Assembly (NCBI GenBank): GCA_003249785.1
Contig: QKIB01000012.1
Location: 1-39,469, forward strand
Length of the DNA: 39,469 bases
Direction: 5' to 3'
Origin: Acholeplasmatales bacterium
GTDB taxonomy: Bacteria; Bacillota_I; Bacilli_A; Acholeplasmatales; Acholeplasmataceae
The notes under the pieces are model-generated. The model searched no databases. It was not told where the DNA came from and was given only the letters and a program-made list of their open reading frames with translations. Position 1 is the stretch's first letter; each line of letters begins with the position of its first letter. The translations under genes were made by a program, and so were the position numbers. Shown here piece by piece: positions 20,921-30,487 of the stretch.

Positions 20921-22378
20921 TTAATAATAAACAGTAATTCTTACGAATTTGCCATGATGCACCAAGAGTGCCAGCAAAACTTCTCGTATTTTAGATTCAA
21001 TCATATAATCGACATTGACTGAAGGAATATCAATTCTAACCGTCAGATAATCAACATCACTCAAGTCATCGAGTTCAGTGACCGGGAATTCTTCGCTGAA
21101 TGCTTCAAGTTCTTCTTCCAGTTCAAAGTAGACAATTATGCTGATAATAATCTTGGTTTTGATTTCGAGTTCTTTCAGCAATCCTGCTAAACTCTGAGCT
21201 CTAGCGATGATATAGTTTGGACGGTGGAAAAATGTGGTTTCATAAATTTCTTTGTTTGGATCATCCTCAAGATTCATCATGATGCGTGTCTTGAATTTCG
21301 CTTCAAGGAACGCATGGAATTTATGTGCTCTTTTCTCCTGCTTTTCATGAAAATCCGCATAGAGGAAAATGGTATCGTCCTTATAGGCATATGCAGTGAT
21401 AATGAAATGAAAATAATTGGCATATATCAGGATATCATTAAAGTTGTTTTGAAATTGTTTCAGACTGGTCTTGATTTGATATTTAGAACATTTGATAAAT
21501 GTTTCATTATAGACAAGTGGTTCAAATAACGCATTGGCAAAGACTTCCATCTGAGAATCAACATCATAATAATGGTAAGCATCGTATGCCACACGTTGAT
21601 AATATTTAACGATTTCTACAACGGAGACTACAATGAATAGCACGACAAGTGATCCTGCAAAACTGTATTTGATTGCATTCGGGAACGTCGAAATCAAAAA
21701 CAGATAAATAACTGGAGGAAATAATGAAACCACCAATAATCTAAAGGTTGAAGTAAATCCCTTCTTGAACATGAAAAAGGCCATGACGAAAATAATGGTG
21801 ATGATGTAAAAGATGAAGAAATGAATCCAGTTGAACTGGTCTAGGGTATTCGCTATTTGATTGACACTCAAAATGAATAAGAATATCCCTAAAGAAAACA
21901 ATAGAACGGTTGAGAGCTGTCTTAACTGTAAATACCATTTTTTTGTATAAAGTTTTCTTGCCTGAGGTAAGTGATAGAAATTTTTCATTTCTTTCTGATA
22001 ATTGAAAAATGGCCAATAAGATCCTCGAACAGAAAAGCGGATAGGCAGAACATCCTCATCCTTCAGATGAGACTCAAGATAATTCTCAAAGGAAGACAAA
22101 GGATTCAAAACCACCAAGAGTGTTCCGATGATGACAATTGGTAAATGATAAGGGTCTTCGAGTAAAAATAGGAAAATCGTCGTCAAAATCCCATATATCA
22201 TATAGACAATCAGCTTTGGTACGCCACCAAAGACATAGACCCCAACATAGACCAAAGCAACGATTGCTGACAACATAAAAATACCTTGACCTCGTAGATT
22301 GAGTAATATCAAAGCAATCGGTAGTAAAATCAAGATTAATATGGTTAATGATCCAGCGATAACGATCCGTCTTTTCAT
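20921..22378 (-). CDS. Uncharacterised multi-TM membrane protein with cytosolic C-terminal region
   Basis: Long ORF, many hydrophobic segments; start set at MKRRIVIAG preceded by a G-rich SD. Confidence 0.7.
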   Translation of the reverse strand: MKRRIVIAGSLTILILILLPIALILLNLRGQGIFMLSAIVALVYVGVYVFGGVPKLIVYMIYGILTTIFLFLLEDPYHLPIVIIGTLLVVLNPLSSFENYLESHLKDEDVLPIRFSVRGSYWPFFNYQKEMKNFYHLPQARKLYTKKWYLQLRQLSTVLLFSLGIFLFILSVNQIANTLDQFNWIHFFIFYIITIIFVMAFFMFKKGFTSTFRLLVVSLFPPVIYLFLISTFPNAIKYSFAGSLVVLFIVVSVVEIVKYYQRVAYDAYHYYDVDSQMEVFANALFEPLVYNETFIKCSKYQIKTSLKQFQNNFNDILIYANYFHFIITAYAYKDDTIFLYADFHEKQEKRAHKFHAFLEAKFKTRIMMNLEDDPNKEIYETTFFHRPNYIIARAQSLAGLLKELEIKTKIIISIIVYFELEEELEAFSEEFPVTELDDLSDVDYLTVRIDIPSVNVDYMIESKIREVLLALLVHHGKFVRITVYY

Positions 22379-22403
22379 AGGATAACCCCCATCTCTCATT
22401 ATA

Positions 22404-22432
22404 CAAAAAAAGAGTGGAATATTCCACCCTTA
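22404..22432 (-). terminator. Intrinsic terminator of the infC operon
   Basis: Reverse strand GGGTGGAATATTCCACTCTTTTTTT. Confidence 0.85.
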
Positions 22433-22437
22433 TGATA

Positions 22438-23070
22438 TTACTTTAATTCAGATAATGCTTTAACAAGATCAGCTTTCAACATGGTTGAATAGCCTTCAAT
22501 GTTTTTTTCAGCAGCCAAAGCTTTAAGATCTTTGACAAGCATTTTTGAATAATCAACAACTTCGACATTGACTTCAACTTTTGCTGGTGTTTCTTTTTTG
22601 ACTTCAACATCAACTTTAGCAATTGTTTCTTTCTTGACTTCAGTCTTGCTTGATTTCGCAGAAACAACTTTCTTTTCAGTCTTTGGAGTTGCTGCTGTGA
22701 CCTTTGGCAAATTGCCGTTCAGCGCATTTTGAGCAAGTGTGCAATATGCGGTGAAATCTTCGGGTTGGAAAACAGCAATGTCAGCAAGCATCTTTCTGTT
22801 CACTTCAACATGAGCAAGCGATAAACCATGGATCAATGTTGAATACTTCATACCGTTTAATTTTGCAGCTGCATTGATACGTGTAATCCAAAGTTTTCTG
22901 AATTGTCTTTTCTTCTGCTTGCGATCACGATACGCATACGCGAGTGAACGCATCACTTGTTCATGTGCAGTACGATATAATGTTCTCTTGGAACCGAAAT
23001 AGCCTTTGGCTAACTTTAAAATCTTTTTACGGCGTTGTCTAGTTGTATATCCGCCTTTTACTCTTGGCAT
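22438..23070 (-). CDS. rplT: Ribosomal protein L20 with C-terminal Rho_N/SAP-like extension
   Basis: Residues ~1-115 are canonical L20 ([35 protein letters not shown]...). About 95 extra residues follow: a K/V/E-rich linker and [36 protein letters not shown]. Confidence 0.93.
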   Translation of the reverse strand: MPRVKGGYTTRQRRKKILKLAKGYFGSKRTLYRTAHEQVMRSLAYAYRDRKQKKRQFRKLWITRINAAAKLNGMKYSTLIHGLSLAHVEVNRKMLADIAVFQPEDFTAYCTLAQNALNGNLPKVTAATPKTEKKVVSAKSSKTEVKKETIAKVDVEVKKETPAKVEVNVEVVDYSKMLVKDLKALAAEKNIEGYSTMLKADLVKALSELK

Positions 23071-23087
23071 TGTTTAATTTCCTCCTA

Positions 23088-23288
23088 TTATAACATGTTA
23101 GAAATAAGAGATTTAATGCGTTTAGCGTCAGATGGATGAACTTGTGCTTCGCCTCTTAATTGTCTATTTTGTTTTGTTGTTTTTGATGCAGCTAAGTGAT
23201 TCTTGTAAGCATGACCGCGCATGAGCTTACCAGTACCTGTGACTTTGATTCTTTTCTTCAAGCCACTGTGTGTCTTTTGTTTTGGCAT
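23088..23288 (-). CDS. rpmI: Ribosomal protein L35
   Basis: MPKQKTHSGLKKRIKVTGTGKLMRGHAYKNHLA; start trimmed from the listed ORF. Confidence 0.95.
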   Translation of the reverse strand: MPKQKTHSGLKKRIKVTGTGKLMRGHAYKNHLAASKTTKQNRQLRGEAQVHPSDAKRIKSLISNML

Positions 23289-23307
23289 GATTGTAACCTT
23301 CCTTTTT

Positions 23308-23835
23308 TTATGTTGTGATTGGTGCAATAATTGCAATGAGACTTCTGCCGTCCATTTTGGGTCTTAGTTCAACCGTACCCTTTGATCCAACAGCCTCAAT
23401 AAAGTTGAGCATAACTTGTCGTCCGACATCACTATGCGTGATCATTCTACCGTAGAAACGTATAGATAGTTTGACCTTGTCGCCTTTTTCTAAAAATTTA
23501 ATCGCATGCTTCAGCTTTGTTTCGAGATCATGTTTGTCGATTGTTGGACTCAAACGAATTTCCTTGATTTCAACGATATGTTGATTCTTCTTGATTTCTC
23601 TTAACTTCTTTTGTTGTTCATAGCGATACTTAGAGTAATCCATAAGCTTGGCAACCATAGGTTTTGAATCAGGTGATACAACAACGAGATCCAATTCTTT
23701 CTGTGTTGCAATTGCCATCGCTTCGCGACGAGAGATAACACCGATCTTCCCACCATTTTCATCAATGACAAGCAGTTCGCCATTGGGAATGGTTTCATTG
23801 ACTAGATCAGTATTCCTTTTCTGATTTTGTTTAAT
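23308..23835 (-). CDS. infC: Translation initiation factor IF-3, likely AUU start
   Basis: NETIPNGELLVIDENGGKIGVISRREAMAIA..., SIRFYGRMITHSDVGRQVM. ATT at 23835-23833 lies 8 nt after SD GGAGG. Confidence 0.9.
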   Translation of the reverse strand: MKQNQKRNTDLVNETIPNGELLVIDENGGKIGVISRREAMAIATQKELDLVVVSPDSKPMVAKLMDYSKYRYEQQKKLREIKKNQHIVEIKEIRLSPTIDKHDLETKLKHAIKFLEKGDKVKLSIRFYGRMITHSDVGRQVMLNFIEAVGSKGTVELRPKMDGRSLIAIIAPITT

Positions 23836-23986
23836 GCAGTCCACCTCCATTTCCTGTATTTTTGAAAAGAAAAAGTGCGTACATATTGTACCCACTTGTA
23901 ACGTCAATTGATTGAACGTGACTGTTTGCCTATGAACTGTTCCATCAGGCGAGAGGGTACCTCTTCTTTTCACTCATATTTCATAC
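23836..23986 (-). promoter_or_regulatory. infC operon leader with terminator (L20-leader-like attenuator)
   Basis: Promoter TTGACA-16-TATAAT at 23993-24020, a ~150-nt leader, then AAGTGgGTACaatatGTACgCACTTTTTCTTTTC hairpin before the SD. Confidence 0.7.
23862..23897 (-). terminator. Attenuator terminator hairpin in infC leader
   Basis: Stem AAGTGgGTAC/GTACgCACTT followed by U-rich tract, upstream of infC. Confidence 0.8.
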
Positions 23987-24032
23987 ATGTAGATTATACC
24001 ATTTCTTTCTTGATTGTCAAGCAAATAAACAA

Positions 24033-24713
24033 TTAAATTGCTTCATCAAGCATTTTAAGAACGATAAGTATGAATCCTAGACAAATATAACATACTTTAT
24101 AGAGATATGCAAGAGAAAATGCGGAAAAATAGGAAACGTTTACTGGCCAGATAACCAACCATATGAGTGATGGGTGATCTTCAGCGGCCATTGTGTATAC
24201 CATATAAAAAATTGCAAAAAGAATGGATAACGTCTTATGCTTATCCCGCACGAACAATAGGACAAAAATCATCACCATGATGCCATCTAAGTATAGATTT
24301 CCAAAATAATACAGTTGCTGAAAATCATAGGTGTAATAGGCAGTCATGACCCAAGGCACGATTTCATAAAGCATAAAGAATACAGCATACAACCAAAAAA
24401 GCACCATGCTATAAAATACAATTTTATAACCTGTGATTTTGAGACGACCAAAATAACTAAGTAGTGGCTTTAAATGGCTTTGATCATGATCCATAACGAA
24501 TAACACCACGAAAAATGGAGAGATCATGCTAAACATCTTCCCCATCATTTCATGATAATATCGAGTGTTTTCATTTCTGTAAAGAAGTTGTTGATAAACA
24601 GGTTCTTCTGTTTGTGTGAGTCCAATCATCAGTCCAATCAAAACAATGATTGCAATGATCATGATGAAACGTTTTTTCGAATAAAACAAATGAATATAAA
24701 GATACTTGATCAT
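24033..24713 (-). CDS. Multi-TM protein, probable ABC exporter permease
   Basis: Six or so hydrophobic segments; start codon overlaps the ancestral ATPase stop as ATGA. Confidence 0.65.
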   Translation of the reverse strand: MIKYLYIHLFYSKKRFIMIIAIIVLIGLMIGLTQTEEPVYQQLLYRNENTRYYHEMMGKMFSMISPFFVVLFVMDHDQSHLKPLLSYFGRLKITGYKIVFYSMVLFWLYAVFFMLYEIVPWVMTAYYTYDFQQLYYFGNLYLDGIMVMIFVLLFVRDKHKTLSILFAIFYMVYTMAAEDHPSLIWLVIWPVNVSYFSAFSLAYLYKVCYICLGFILIVLKMLDEAI

Positions 24714-25259
24714 AATTTGAGATGTCTATCCGCGAGATTAACAAACAAATTGGGCTGATGCGTCGAAACGACAAAACTCATCCCTTCTCGTATCTTCAAT
24801 GTGCCGTTTCAATGTTTCTGTGCTTTCATCATCTAATCCTGACAAAGGTTCATCAAGAATAATCAAATCTGGTTTTCCCAAAAACGTGGAGACGATTGCC
24901 AATTTCTGTTGATTACCTTTAGAGAGCTCATGAATGCTTTTTTCAATCGGCAAATGGAAGGCATTCACCAAATCATGATTGATTTCCGTCTTTTTGATTC
25001 GGGCTAAGGTTTTTAAATAGACTGAAACATTCACAAAAAGAGGCAACATTGCTTTTTCTGGTAGATAACCGATTTTCATTTTGGTTCTTTGAACACGTCC
25101 CAGATCTGGTTTTGTGAATCCCAAAAGTAAATGGATTAATGTCGTCTTCCCGTTACCGTTCTCACCACTCACCAAAACAAAATCACTTTTTTCAATCAAT
25201 AAATTAAATCGATGGTTTAAATATCGCTTTCCTGCCTGATCCAGTTTAATGAGTGGCAT
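24710..25259 (-). pseudogene. ABC transporter ATP-binding protein with +1 frameshift near the 3' end
   Basis: Walker A GENGNGKTTL, signature LSKGNQQK, Walker B LIILDEP in frame 0, which stops at 24738. The H-loop region MSFVVSTHQPNLFVNLADRHLKL is in the +1 frame and ends at TGA 24710-24712. Confidence 0.75.
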
Positions 25260-26025
25260 AGCTATGAATCACCAATCCGTTCTCGCTTAACATATCGTAT
25301 TCAATCATGTACCTAAAATTGAAAATATCTTGTCTGCTGCCATCTTCAAAATAAATCAGAATGGGAACATCAAACAACAAAGCATCTTTTTCGGGTATGG
25401 TCAGAACTATCTTTGTCTGATTGACTTGAAAAGAAACGGATGCATCTTTTCCGATTTCAACTTTAGCTATGTTGTCTTGTAAATGTTCATATGTAATCTC
25501 GATCTGATGGAGTCTTGAAATCAGTGCATCATCCCCTTTTGTTCCTTCTAGGGATGACCATTCCAAGTTTCCTATATTGGATTGAGGATCCATCACTGAA
25601 AGAGATCCCAAACTGATTTGATAAGCATCATCATTAATCAGGTGAATCTCAAGCCATAAGTCATCGATCCAGAAATCCTCACCTAAATCAGGAAAAGGAA
25701 TTTTCAAAATAAATTCATAAAACATTTCATTGAGATATGGCTGAATTGATCCTAGGCTGATATTACTCAGTTCAACATCTAGTTTCTTCATGCCTTCTCC
25801 ATCCATCAAGGCGATGGATTCGTAACTGTTTGTATTTAGTAAAGGAGAGTCAGATTCGTTAACATAAAGGGGAATCTCAATCGAGGTATCCTTATCGTAA
25901 AGAAAACTATAATATTGTGTAACACTTAACAGCCTGCCTGAAGGATTTTCTTTTATTTGGGTTATGATGATACCCATGGTCACTAAAACAACAGTCAAGC
26001 TGAAAAAAAGAACACTGTGTTTCAT
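25246..26025 (-). CDS. Uncharacterised membrane-anchored extracytoplasmic protein
   Basis: N-terminal TM/signal anchor, then beta-rich soluble region; overlaps the ABC ATPase gene. Confidence 0.65.
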   Translation of the reverse strand: MKHSVLFFSLTVVLVTMGIIITQIKENPSGRLLSVTQYYSFLYDKDTSIEIPLYVNESDSPLLNTNSYESIALMDGEGMKKLDVELSNISLGSIQPYLNEMFYEFILKIPFPDLGEDFWIDDLWLEIHLINDDAYQISLGSLSVMDPQSNIGNLEWSSLEGTKGDDALISRLHQIEITYEHLQDNIAKVEIGKDASVSFQVNQTKIVLTIPEKDALLFDVPILIYFEDGSRQDIFNFRYMIEYDMLSENGLVIHSYATH

Positions 26026-26648
26026 ATTCGTTTCTTCTCCAAACGTTGATATTGCGTGGTTACCGTAAAAATCTCATAACCCCCACGATCTGCTCTTATC
26101 CAGAAAATATAGCGTGCAGCAACCCCATTCGTGATTTTTCCTTCACCATAGACATAAAGATCAACTTGTGTGCCAGGATCAACCTTCAGACTGATTTCAT
26201 AAGATTCTTTATCTTCTGAAGAAGACTGATATTCTGTAGACACCTTGATGGTACTTTCTAAGTTATTCTTGAATCCCATGCTGTTACCACTAACTTTAAC
26301 GCTGATAGTCCCAGTTGCTGACAAACTGACTTTTGAACTCATTTGACGATTGAGTTTATAGAGATAATCAATGGCAGTATACCCATCGTTGTAATATGAA
26401 AACAGTGTTTCTGAGACATAAGTGACTTTTGTCTTGGAATTCACCTGATAGACTTTCCAGCCCATAAACTTTCTTTTATCAACAATCTTGTAGTAAGACT
26501 TGTAGTCGTCATCGCTGAAATCCGAAAGCATCTTTCCTTTTGTCATGGTGATGGATTCATAATTCTGATAATCTGATGTCGCTTTAACGGTTTGAGGCAA
26601 CATCCAAACAGTGACGATAAGTAAAAAGAGCAATACACATTTTTTCAT
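26022..26648 (-). CDS. Uncharacterised secreted protein (signal peptide)
   Basis: MKKCVLLFLLIVTVWMLPQTVKAT signal sequence, no recognised domain; 4-nt overlap with the next ORF. Confidence 0.65.
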   Translation of the reverse strand: MKKCVLLFLLIVTVWMLPQTVKATSDYQNYESITMTKGKMLSDFSDDDYKSYYKIVDKRKFMGWKVYQVNSKTKVTYVSETLFSYYNDGYTAIDYLYKLNRQMSSKVSLSATGTISVKVSGNSMGFKNNLESTIKVSTEYQSSSEDKESYEISLKVDPGTQVDLYVYGEGKITNGVAARYIFWIRADRGGYEIFTVTTQYQRLEKKRI

Positions 26649-26697
26649 GATTCTATCCTCCTGCCCTATGTTAGGAAGTAGATGGATGATTTACTTT

Positions 26698-26731
26698 AAA
26701 AAAAATCCCAGTTCGGCGAACTGGAATTCTT
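26698..26731 (-). terminator. Intrinsic terminator
   Basis: Reverse strand CCAGTTCGCCGAACTGGGATTTTTTTT. Confidence 0.85.
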
Positions 26732-27982
26732 TTATTTTTTCATATAAGCTTCAATTTCATCAATTTCCTTGATGATATCTTGTGATAAATTGATGCATCC
26801 GTCTTTGGTGACGACCACATCATCTTCGATGCGAATGCCAATCCCTTCTTCTGCAATGTAGAGTCCAGGTTCAACAGTAATTAAAGCACCTTCAGGAATT
26901 GGTAAACTGTAATTTCCAACATCATGCACATCCAGTCCTAGATAATGACCTAAACTATGATAGTAATACTTATCAATTTCTGCATCTTCCTTGATCAATC
27001 CGAGTTTTTTAGCTCCTTCAATTAGGATTTTTCTACCATATTCATTAAACTCAAGAAGTGAAACACCAGGCTTTAGCCATTCAATCGTTTTTTTGTTCGC
27101 TTCCAGAACAACTTCATAAACGGCTCTTTGACGTTCTGAAAAAACACCATTGGATGGATAGACTCTTGTGATATCTGAGCAATAATTCTGATAAGCAACC
27201 CCTAAATCAAATAAGACGAGATCACGATCTAGGATGACACTTTCATTATCCACATAGTGCAAGGTGGTTGCATTTTTCCCACCAGCAGCAATCGTTCCAA
27301 ATGAAGGTGTTGTGCGATGTTTGTTGAGTACATAATTGAATTCTGCTTCCACTTCATATTCCATAAGAGTAGGTTTCAAGTTGTCCATGATTCGATTGAG
27401 ACCCTTTTTCGTGATTTCAATAGCTTCTTTGACTCTTTCTATTTCATACGAATCTTTGACCATTCTAAGTTCAGCCATTAAAAGTTGGCTTGATTTGATC
27501 TGAAGAAATGGATAAAGATCCTTGACGCGGTGCGCATACTTTATAGCAACCGTATCTTGAGCATGTTCATTTTGTCTTTCAAGATCAAGATAAAGTGTAT
27601 CGATGTTTCCAAAGATTGCACGTCTTGAAGTTGATAAGAAACTCCAGATAAATGCATCGAAAGTCTTGATGTTTCTGACTCTTGGTAAAGTGATTTCTGA
27701 TAGGTTGGCTGCTTCTTCGAATGTCAATCCAGCACCATCCCAAAGGACTTTGACAGGATCATTTTCTTCTAGAAAGAGGAAAGTTGCAGTTTCATTTTCA
27801 CCTTTGGCAAACACCAAAGTGACATTTTCTTGTTCGATTCCTGTTAGGTAATAGAAATTTCTGTTGATCGAAAATGGAAAATTCTGGTCATTCGATTTCT
27901 GTGCTGCATGTCCCGAAAAAAAGACGGCAAGGGAATGCTTTGGCAACTGATTGAATAATTTTTCTCTTCGTTCTGTATACAT
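26732..27982 (-). CDS. Xaa-Pro aminopeptidase (M24B family)
   Basis: MYTERREKLFNQLP start, DLGVAYQNYCSDITRVYP, HSLGHYLGLDVHDVG, TVEPGLYI motifs; the listed N-terminal 74 aa overlap the upstream gene out of frame. Confidence 0.92.
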   Translation of the reverse strand: MYTERREKLFNQLPKHSLAVFFSGHAAQKSNDQNFPFSINRNFYYLTGIEQENVTLVFAKGENETATFLFLEENDPVKVLWDGAGLTFEEAANLSEITLPRVRNIKTFDAFIWSFLSTSRRAIFGNIDTLYLDLERQNEHAQDTVAIKYAHRVKDLYPFLQIKSSQLLMAELRMVKDSYEIERVKEAIEITKKGLNRIMDNLKPTLMEYEVEAEFNYVLNKHRTTPSFGTIAAGGKNATTLHYVDNESVILDRDLVLFDLGVAYQNYCSDITRVYPSNGVFSERQRAVYEVVLEANKKTIEWLKPGVSLLEFNEYGRKILIEGAKKLGLIKEDAEIDKYYYHSLGHYLGLDVHDVGNYSLPIPEGALITVEPGLYIAEEGIGIRIEDDVVVTKDGCINLSQDIIKEIDEIEAYMKK

Positions 27983-27992
27983 AAGTTCTCCT

Positions 27993-29666
27993 TTATAATG
28001 ACTCAATGACAGAAAGGATATGTTCACTGATTTCATTGACATATACTTTCGCTTTGTCCATTGACTCTTGTTTTGTTCCATAATACAATTTGATTTTTGG
28101 TTCTGTTCCGCTCGGTCTAAAAACAATCCATGTGTCATCTTCAAATTGATACTTAAGGACATTAGATTCTGGATAATCCAGTTTTGTCGTCTGCTTTCCT
28201 TCAATACGAATGCCTTTTTCGAAGTCTTCGAAAACCAGTAACTTCTTACCTTTGAGCTGTGGTGGATTGTCCCGGAAGTGATCCATGATGTGTTGCATCT
28301 TTTCTAAACCGCTGATGCCATTAAACATGATGCTCTTGGTATATTCGTAATAGTAACCATATGATTGATAGATTTGATCGAGATAATCAATCATCGTCAA
28401 ACCCTTTAATTTAAGGAAATTAGCGATTTCAGCAAGGATATAGACTGCTTGAACTGCATCTTTGTCTCTGACAAAGTCCTTGACAAGACTACCATAAGAT
28501 TCTTCACAGCCAAACATATAGATACCTTTGTCTTTATGGATCTCAGCTTGTTCACCGATAAACTTAAATCCAGTTAATGTCGTCACGACTTTCATACCAA
28601 ATGAAGTTGCGATTCTATGAATCATATCGGTTGTAACCACAGTCGTATAGACATATCCGACGTCAGGCAAAGCATGATCTTTTTGTTTCTCTGAAAGAAT
28701 ATAATAAAGCTCGATGGTCGCAGTCTGATTCCCGGTTAACAAATGCCAATTTCCATCCTTTTGAACAGCAATCCCTAATCGATCGGAGTCAGGATCAGTG
28801 ACCATCACGATATCTGCATTGAGTTCTTTCGCATATTCTACTGTTTTTTCATATGCAATTTCATCTTCTGGATTGGATGACTTGGTATTAGAAAACATGG
28901 GATCGATAATCATTTGTGGTTCATAAGGATGAATGTCATAGCCTTGTGCTTTCATAAATTTAGGAATCACTGTTCCGCCACAACCATGCAGTGGTGAATA
29001 GACGATCTTAATTTTCTTTTCTAGGTCATGAAGGTGAATGGTTTCAACTTCATCTAAATAAATCATATCGAATGTTTCATCGATTCGATGAATGTAATCA
29101 TTTTCCACTGACGAAATATCAAAAGGATCTGTGATTTTCTCGATCTCAGCAATCACCAGATTAGCATCATGCGGATTGAGCTGAGCACCTGTATGATCAT
29201 ATGCTTTATAGCCGTTATATGCTTTTGGATTGTGTGATGCAGTAATCATGATGCCACCGGCAGCATGGAAATAGCGCACAGCAAATGAGAGCATCGGTGT
29301 CGGTCTTAAATTGTCAAATAGAAAAGATTCAATACCTTGAGCAGCGAGCACTTTTGCAGATTCTCTGGCAAAACGTTTGGAATCTTTGCGGTTGTCATAA
29401 CTGATGGCAACACCACCTTTGACATTTTGCTTTTTCAAGTAGCGTGCAAATCCTAATGTTGCACGTCTGATGGTATATAGATTGATACGATTGGTACCAA
29501 CACCCATCAATCCTCTCATCCCACCGGTTCCAAAACCTAGGTCTGTATAAAATGCTTCTTTTATCTCTTCTTCATTCAATTCTAGTAATTCTTTTTTAAG
29601 TGCTGGATCCAAATCTTTTTCTTGAAGCCAAGCGATGTAGTTTTCTTTATAATCCATATTTATCAC
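27993..29666 (-). CDS. Phosphoglucomutase/phosphomannomutase
   Basis: ITASHNPKAYNGYKAY active serine, DPDSDRLGIAV metal site, RPSGTEPKIKLYY. Confidence 0.95.
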   Translation of the reverse strand: MINMDYKENYIAWLQEKDLDPALKKELLELNEEEIKEAFYTDLGFGTGGMRGLMGVGTNRINLYTIRRATLGFARYLKKQNVKGGVAISYDNRKDSKRFARESAKVLAAQGIESFLFDNLRPTPMLSFAVRYFHAAGGIMITASHNPKAYNGYKAYDHTGAQLNPHDANLVIAEIEKITDPFDISSVENDYIHRIDETFDMIYLDEVETIHLHDLEKKIKIVYSPLHGCGGTVIPKFMKAQGYDIHPYEPQMIIDPMFSNTKSSNPEDEIAYEKTVEYAKELNADIVMVTDPDSDRLGIAVQKDGNWHLLTGNQTATIELYYILSEKQKDHALPDVGYVYTTVVTTDMIHRIATSFGMKVVTTLTGFKFIGEQAEIHKDKGIYMFGCEESYGSLVKDFVRDKDAVQAVYILAEIANFLKLKGLTMIDYLDQIYQSYGYYYEYTKSIMFNGISGLEKMQHIMDHFRDNPPQLKGKKLLVFEDFEKGIRIEGKQTTKLDYPESNVLKYQFEDDTWIVFRPSGTEPKIKLYYGTKQESMDKAKVYVNEISEHILSVIESL

Positions 29667-29691
29667 CTGTCATTATTATAAACTATTTTTA

Positions 29692-29721
29692 TAAAAAAAT
29701 AACCAGAAATAACTGGCTATT
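29692..29721 (-). terminator. Intrinsic terminator
   Basis: Reverse strand AATAgCCAGttatttCTGGtTATTTTTTTAT. Confidence 0.75.
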
Positions 29722-30472
29722 TCGATATTGGTTGATTTCTATGATAGATTTTAAGCAAGCCCTTGAGAACAAGATCTGGATCTCTTGTGAGCGGATGATT
29801 GCATAATGGAGCGATCGTCTGTGATAATCCTCCAGTCAAAATGACCTGAAAGGAATCCTTGGTTTCAGCCTTGATTCTATCAATCAAGCCATCAACTTGA
29901 GCAGCAACCCCATATGTTACACCGGATTGCATGCAGGTGATGGTATTGGTTCCAAGCACTTTCTTTGGAACTTCGATATCAATATCTGGTAATAATGCTG
30001 TGTTACCTACAAGCGCTTTGATTGATATGCTGACTCCTGGCGTGATGATGACACCTAATATGGTCTTGTTCTTCACATAAATATACTTAATCGCCGTTCC
30101 AAGATCAATAACTAAAGAGGATGTGATTTCATCTTCAACTGCAACCGCACCACAAATCAGATCCGCACCAACTTCCTTGGGATTATCTGTTTTGACATTG
30201 ATCCCAGTTTTAACACCTGGTCCGACAATTAAAGGTTCCAATTTGAGCAAACGTAGTGAAATGTCTTTCAGTTTTTCAGTAATTCGAGGAACAACAGAGG
30301 AAATGGCAACCGCATGAATTTGTGACATGTCAATCAATGATTTCATTGCAATGTAATATTCATCTGCAGTTTTGGTTACTTCTGTATTTAAACGAAAACT
30401 ATCAACAATCCTATTTCCTTCGGAGATGCCAATACTGATATTCGTATTGCCAACATCAAATAATAAAATCAT
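29717..30472 (-). CDS. coaX: Type III pantothenate kinase
   Basis: MILLFDVGNTNISIGI, DLGTAIKYIYV, GVSISIKAL, ILTGGLS. Confidence 0.93.
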   Translation of the reverse strand: MILLFDVGNTNISIGISEGNRIVDSFRLNTEVTKTADEYYIAMKSLIDMSQIHAVAISSVVPRITEKLKDISLRLLKLEPLIVGPGVKTGINVKTDNPKEVGADLICGAVAVEDEITSSLVIDLGTAIKYIYVKNKTILGVIITPGVSISIKALVGNTALLPDIDIEVPKKVLGTNTITCMQSGVTYGVAAQVDGLIDRIKAETKDSFQVILTGGLSQTIAPLCNHPLTRDPDLVLKGLLKIYHRNQPISK

Positions 30473-30487
30473 AAACTCACTCTTTTC

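Noticed and set aside
23836-23973. MKRRGTLSPDG... extension of infC as a leader peptide or fusion
   Set aside because: It covers the attenuator leader and terminator hairpin. Homology to IF-3 begins only after the ATT start.
24571-24774. 67-aa ORF MSFRRISPICLL... overlapping the ABC ATPase/permease junction
   Set aside because: Third-frame TTG-start ORF; the real ATPase C-terminus is in the +1 frame (MSFVVSTHQPNLF...).
27983-28204. N-terminal 74-aa extension of the Xaa-Pro aminopeptidase ORF
   Set aside because: It overlaps the end of the phosphoglucomutase gene in another frame. The real start is MYTERRE after the SD GGAG.
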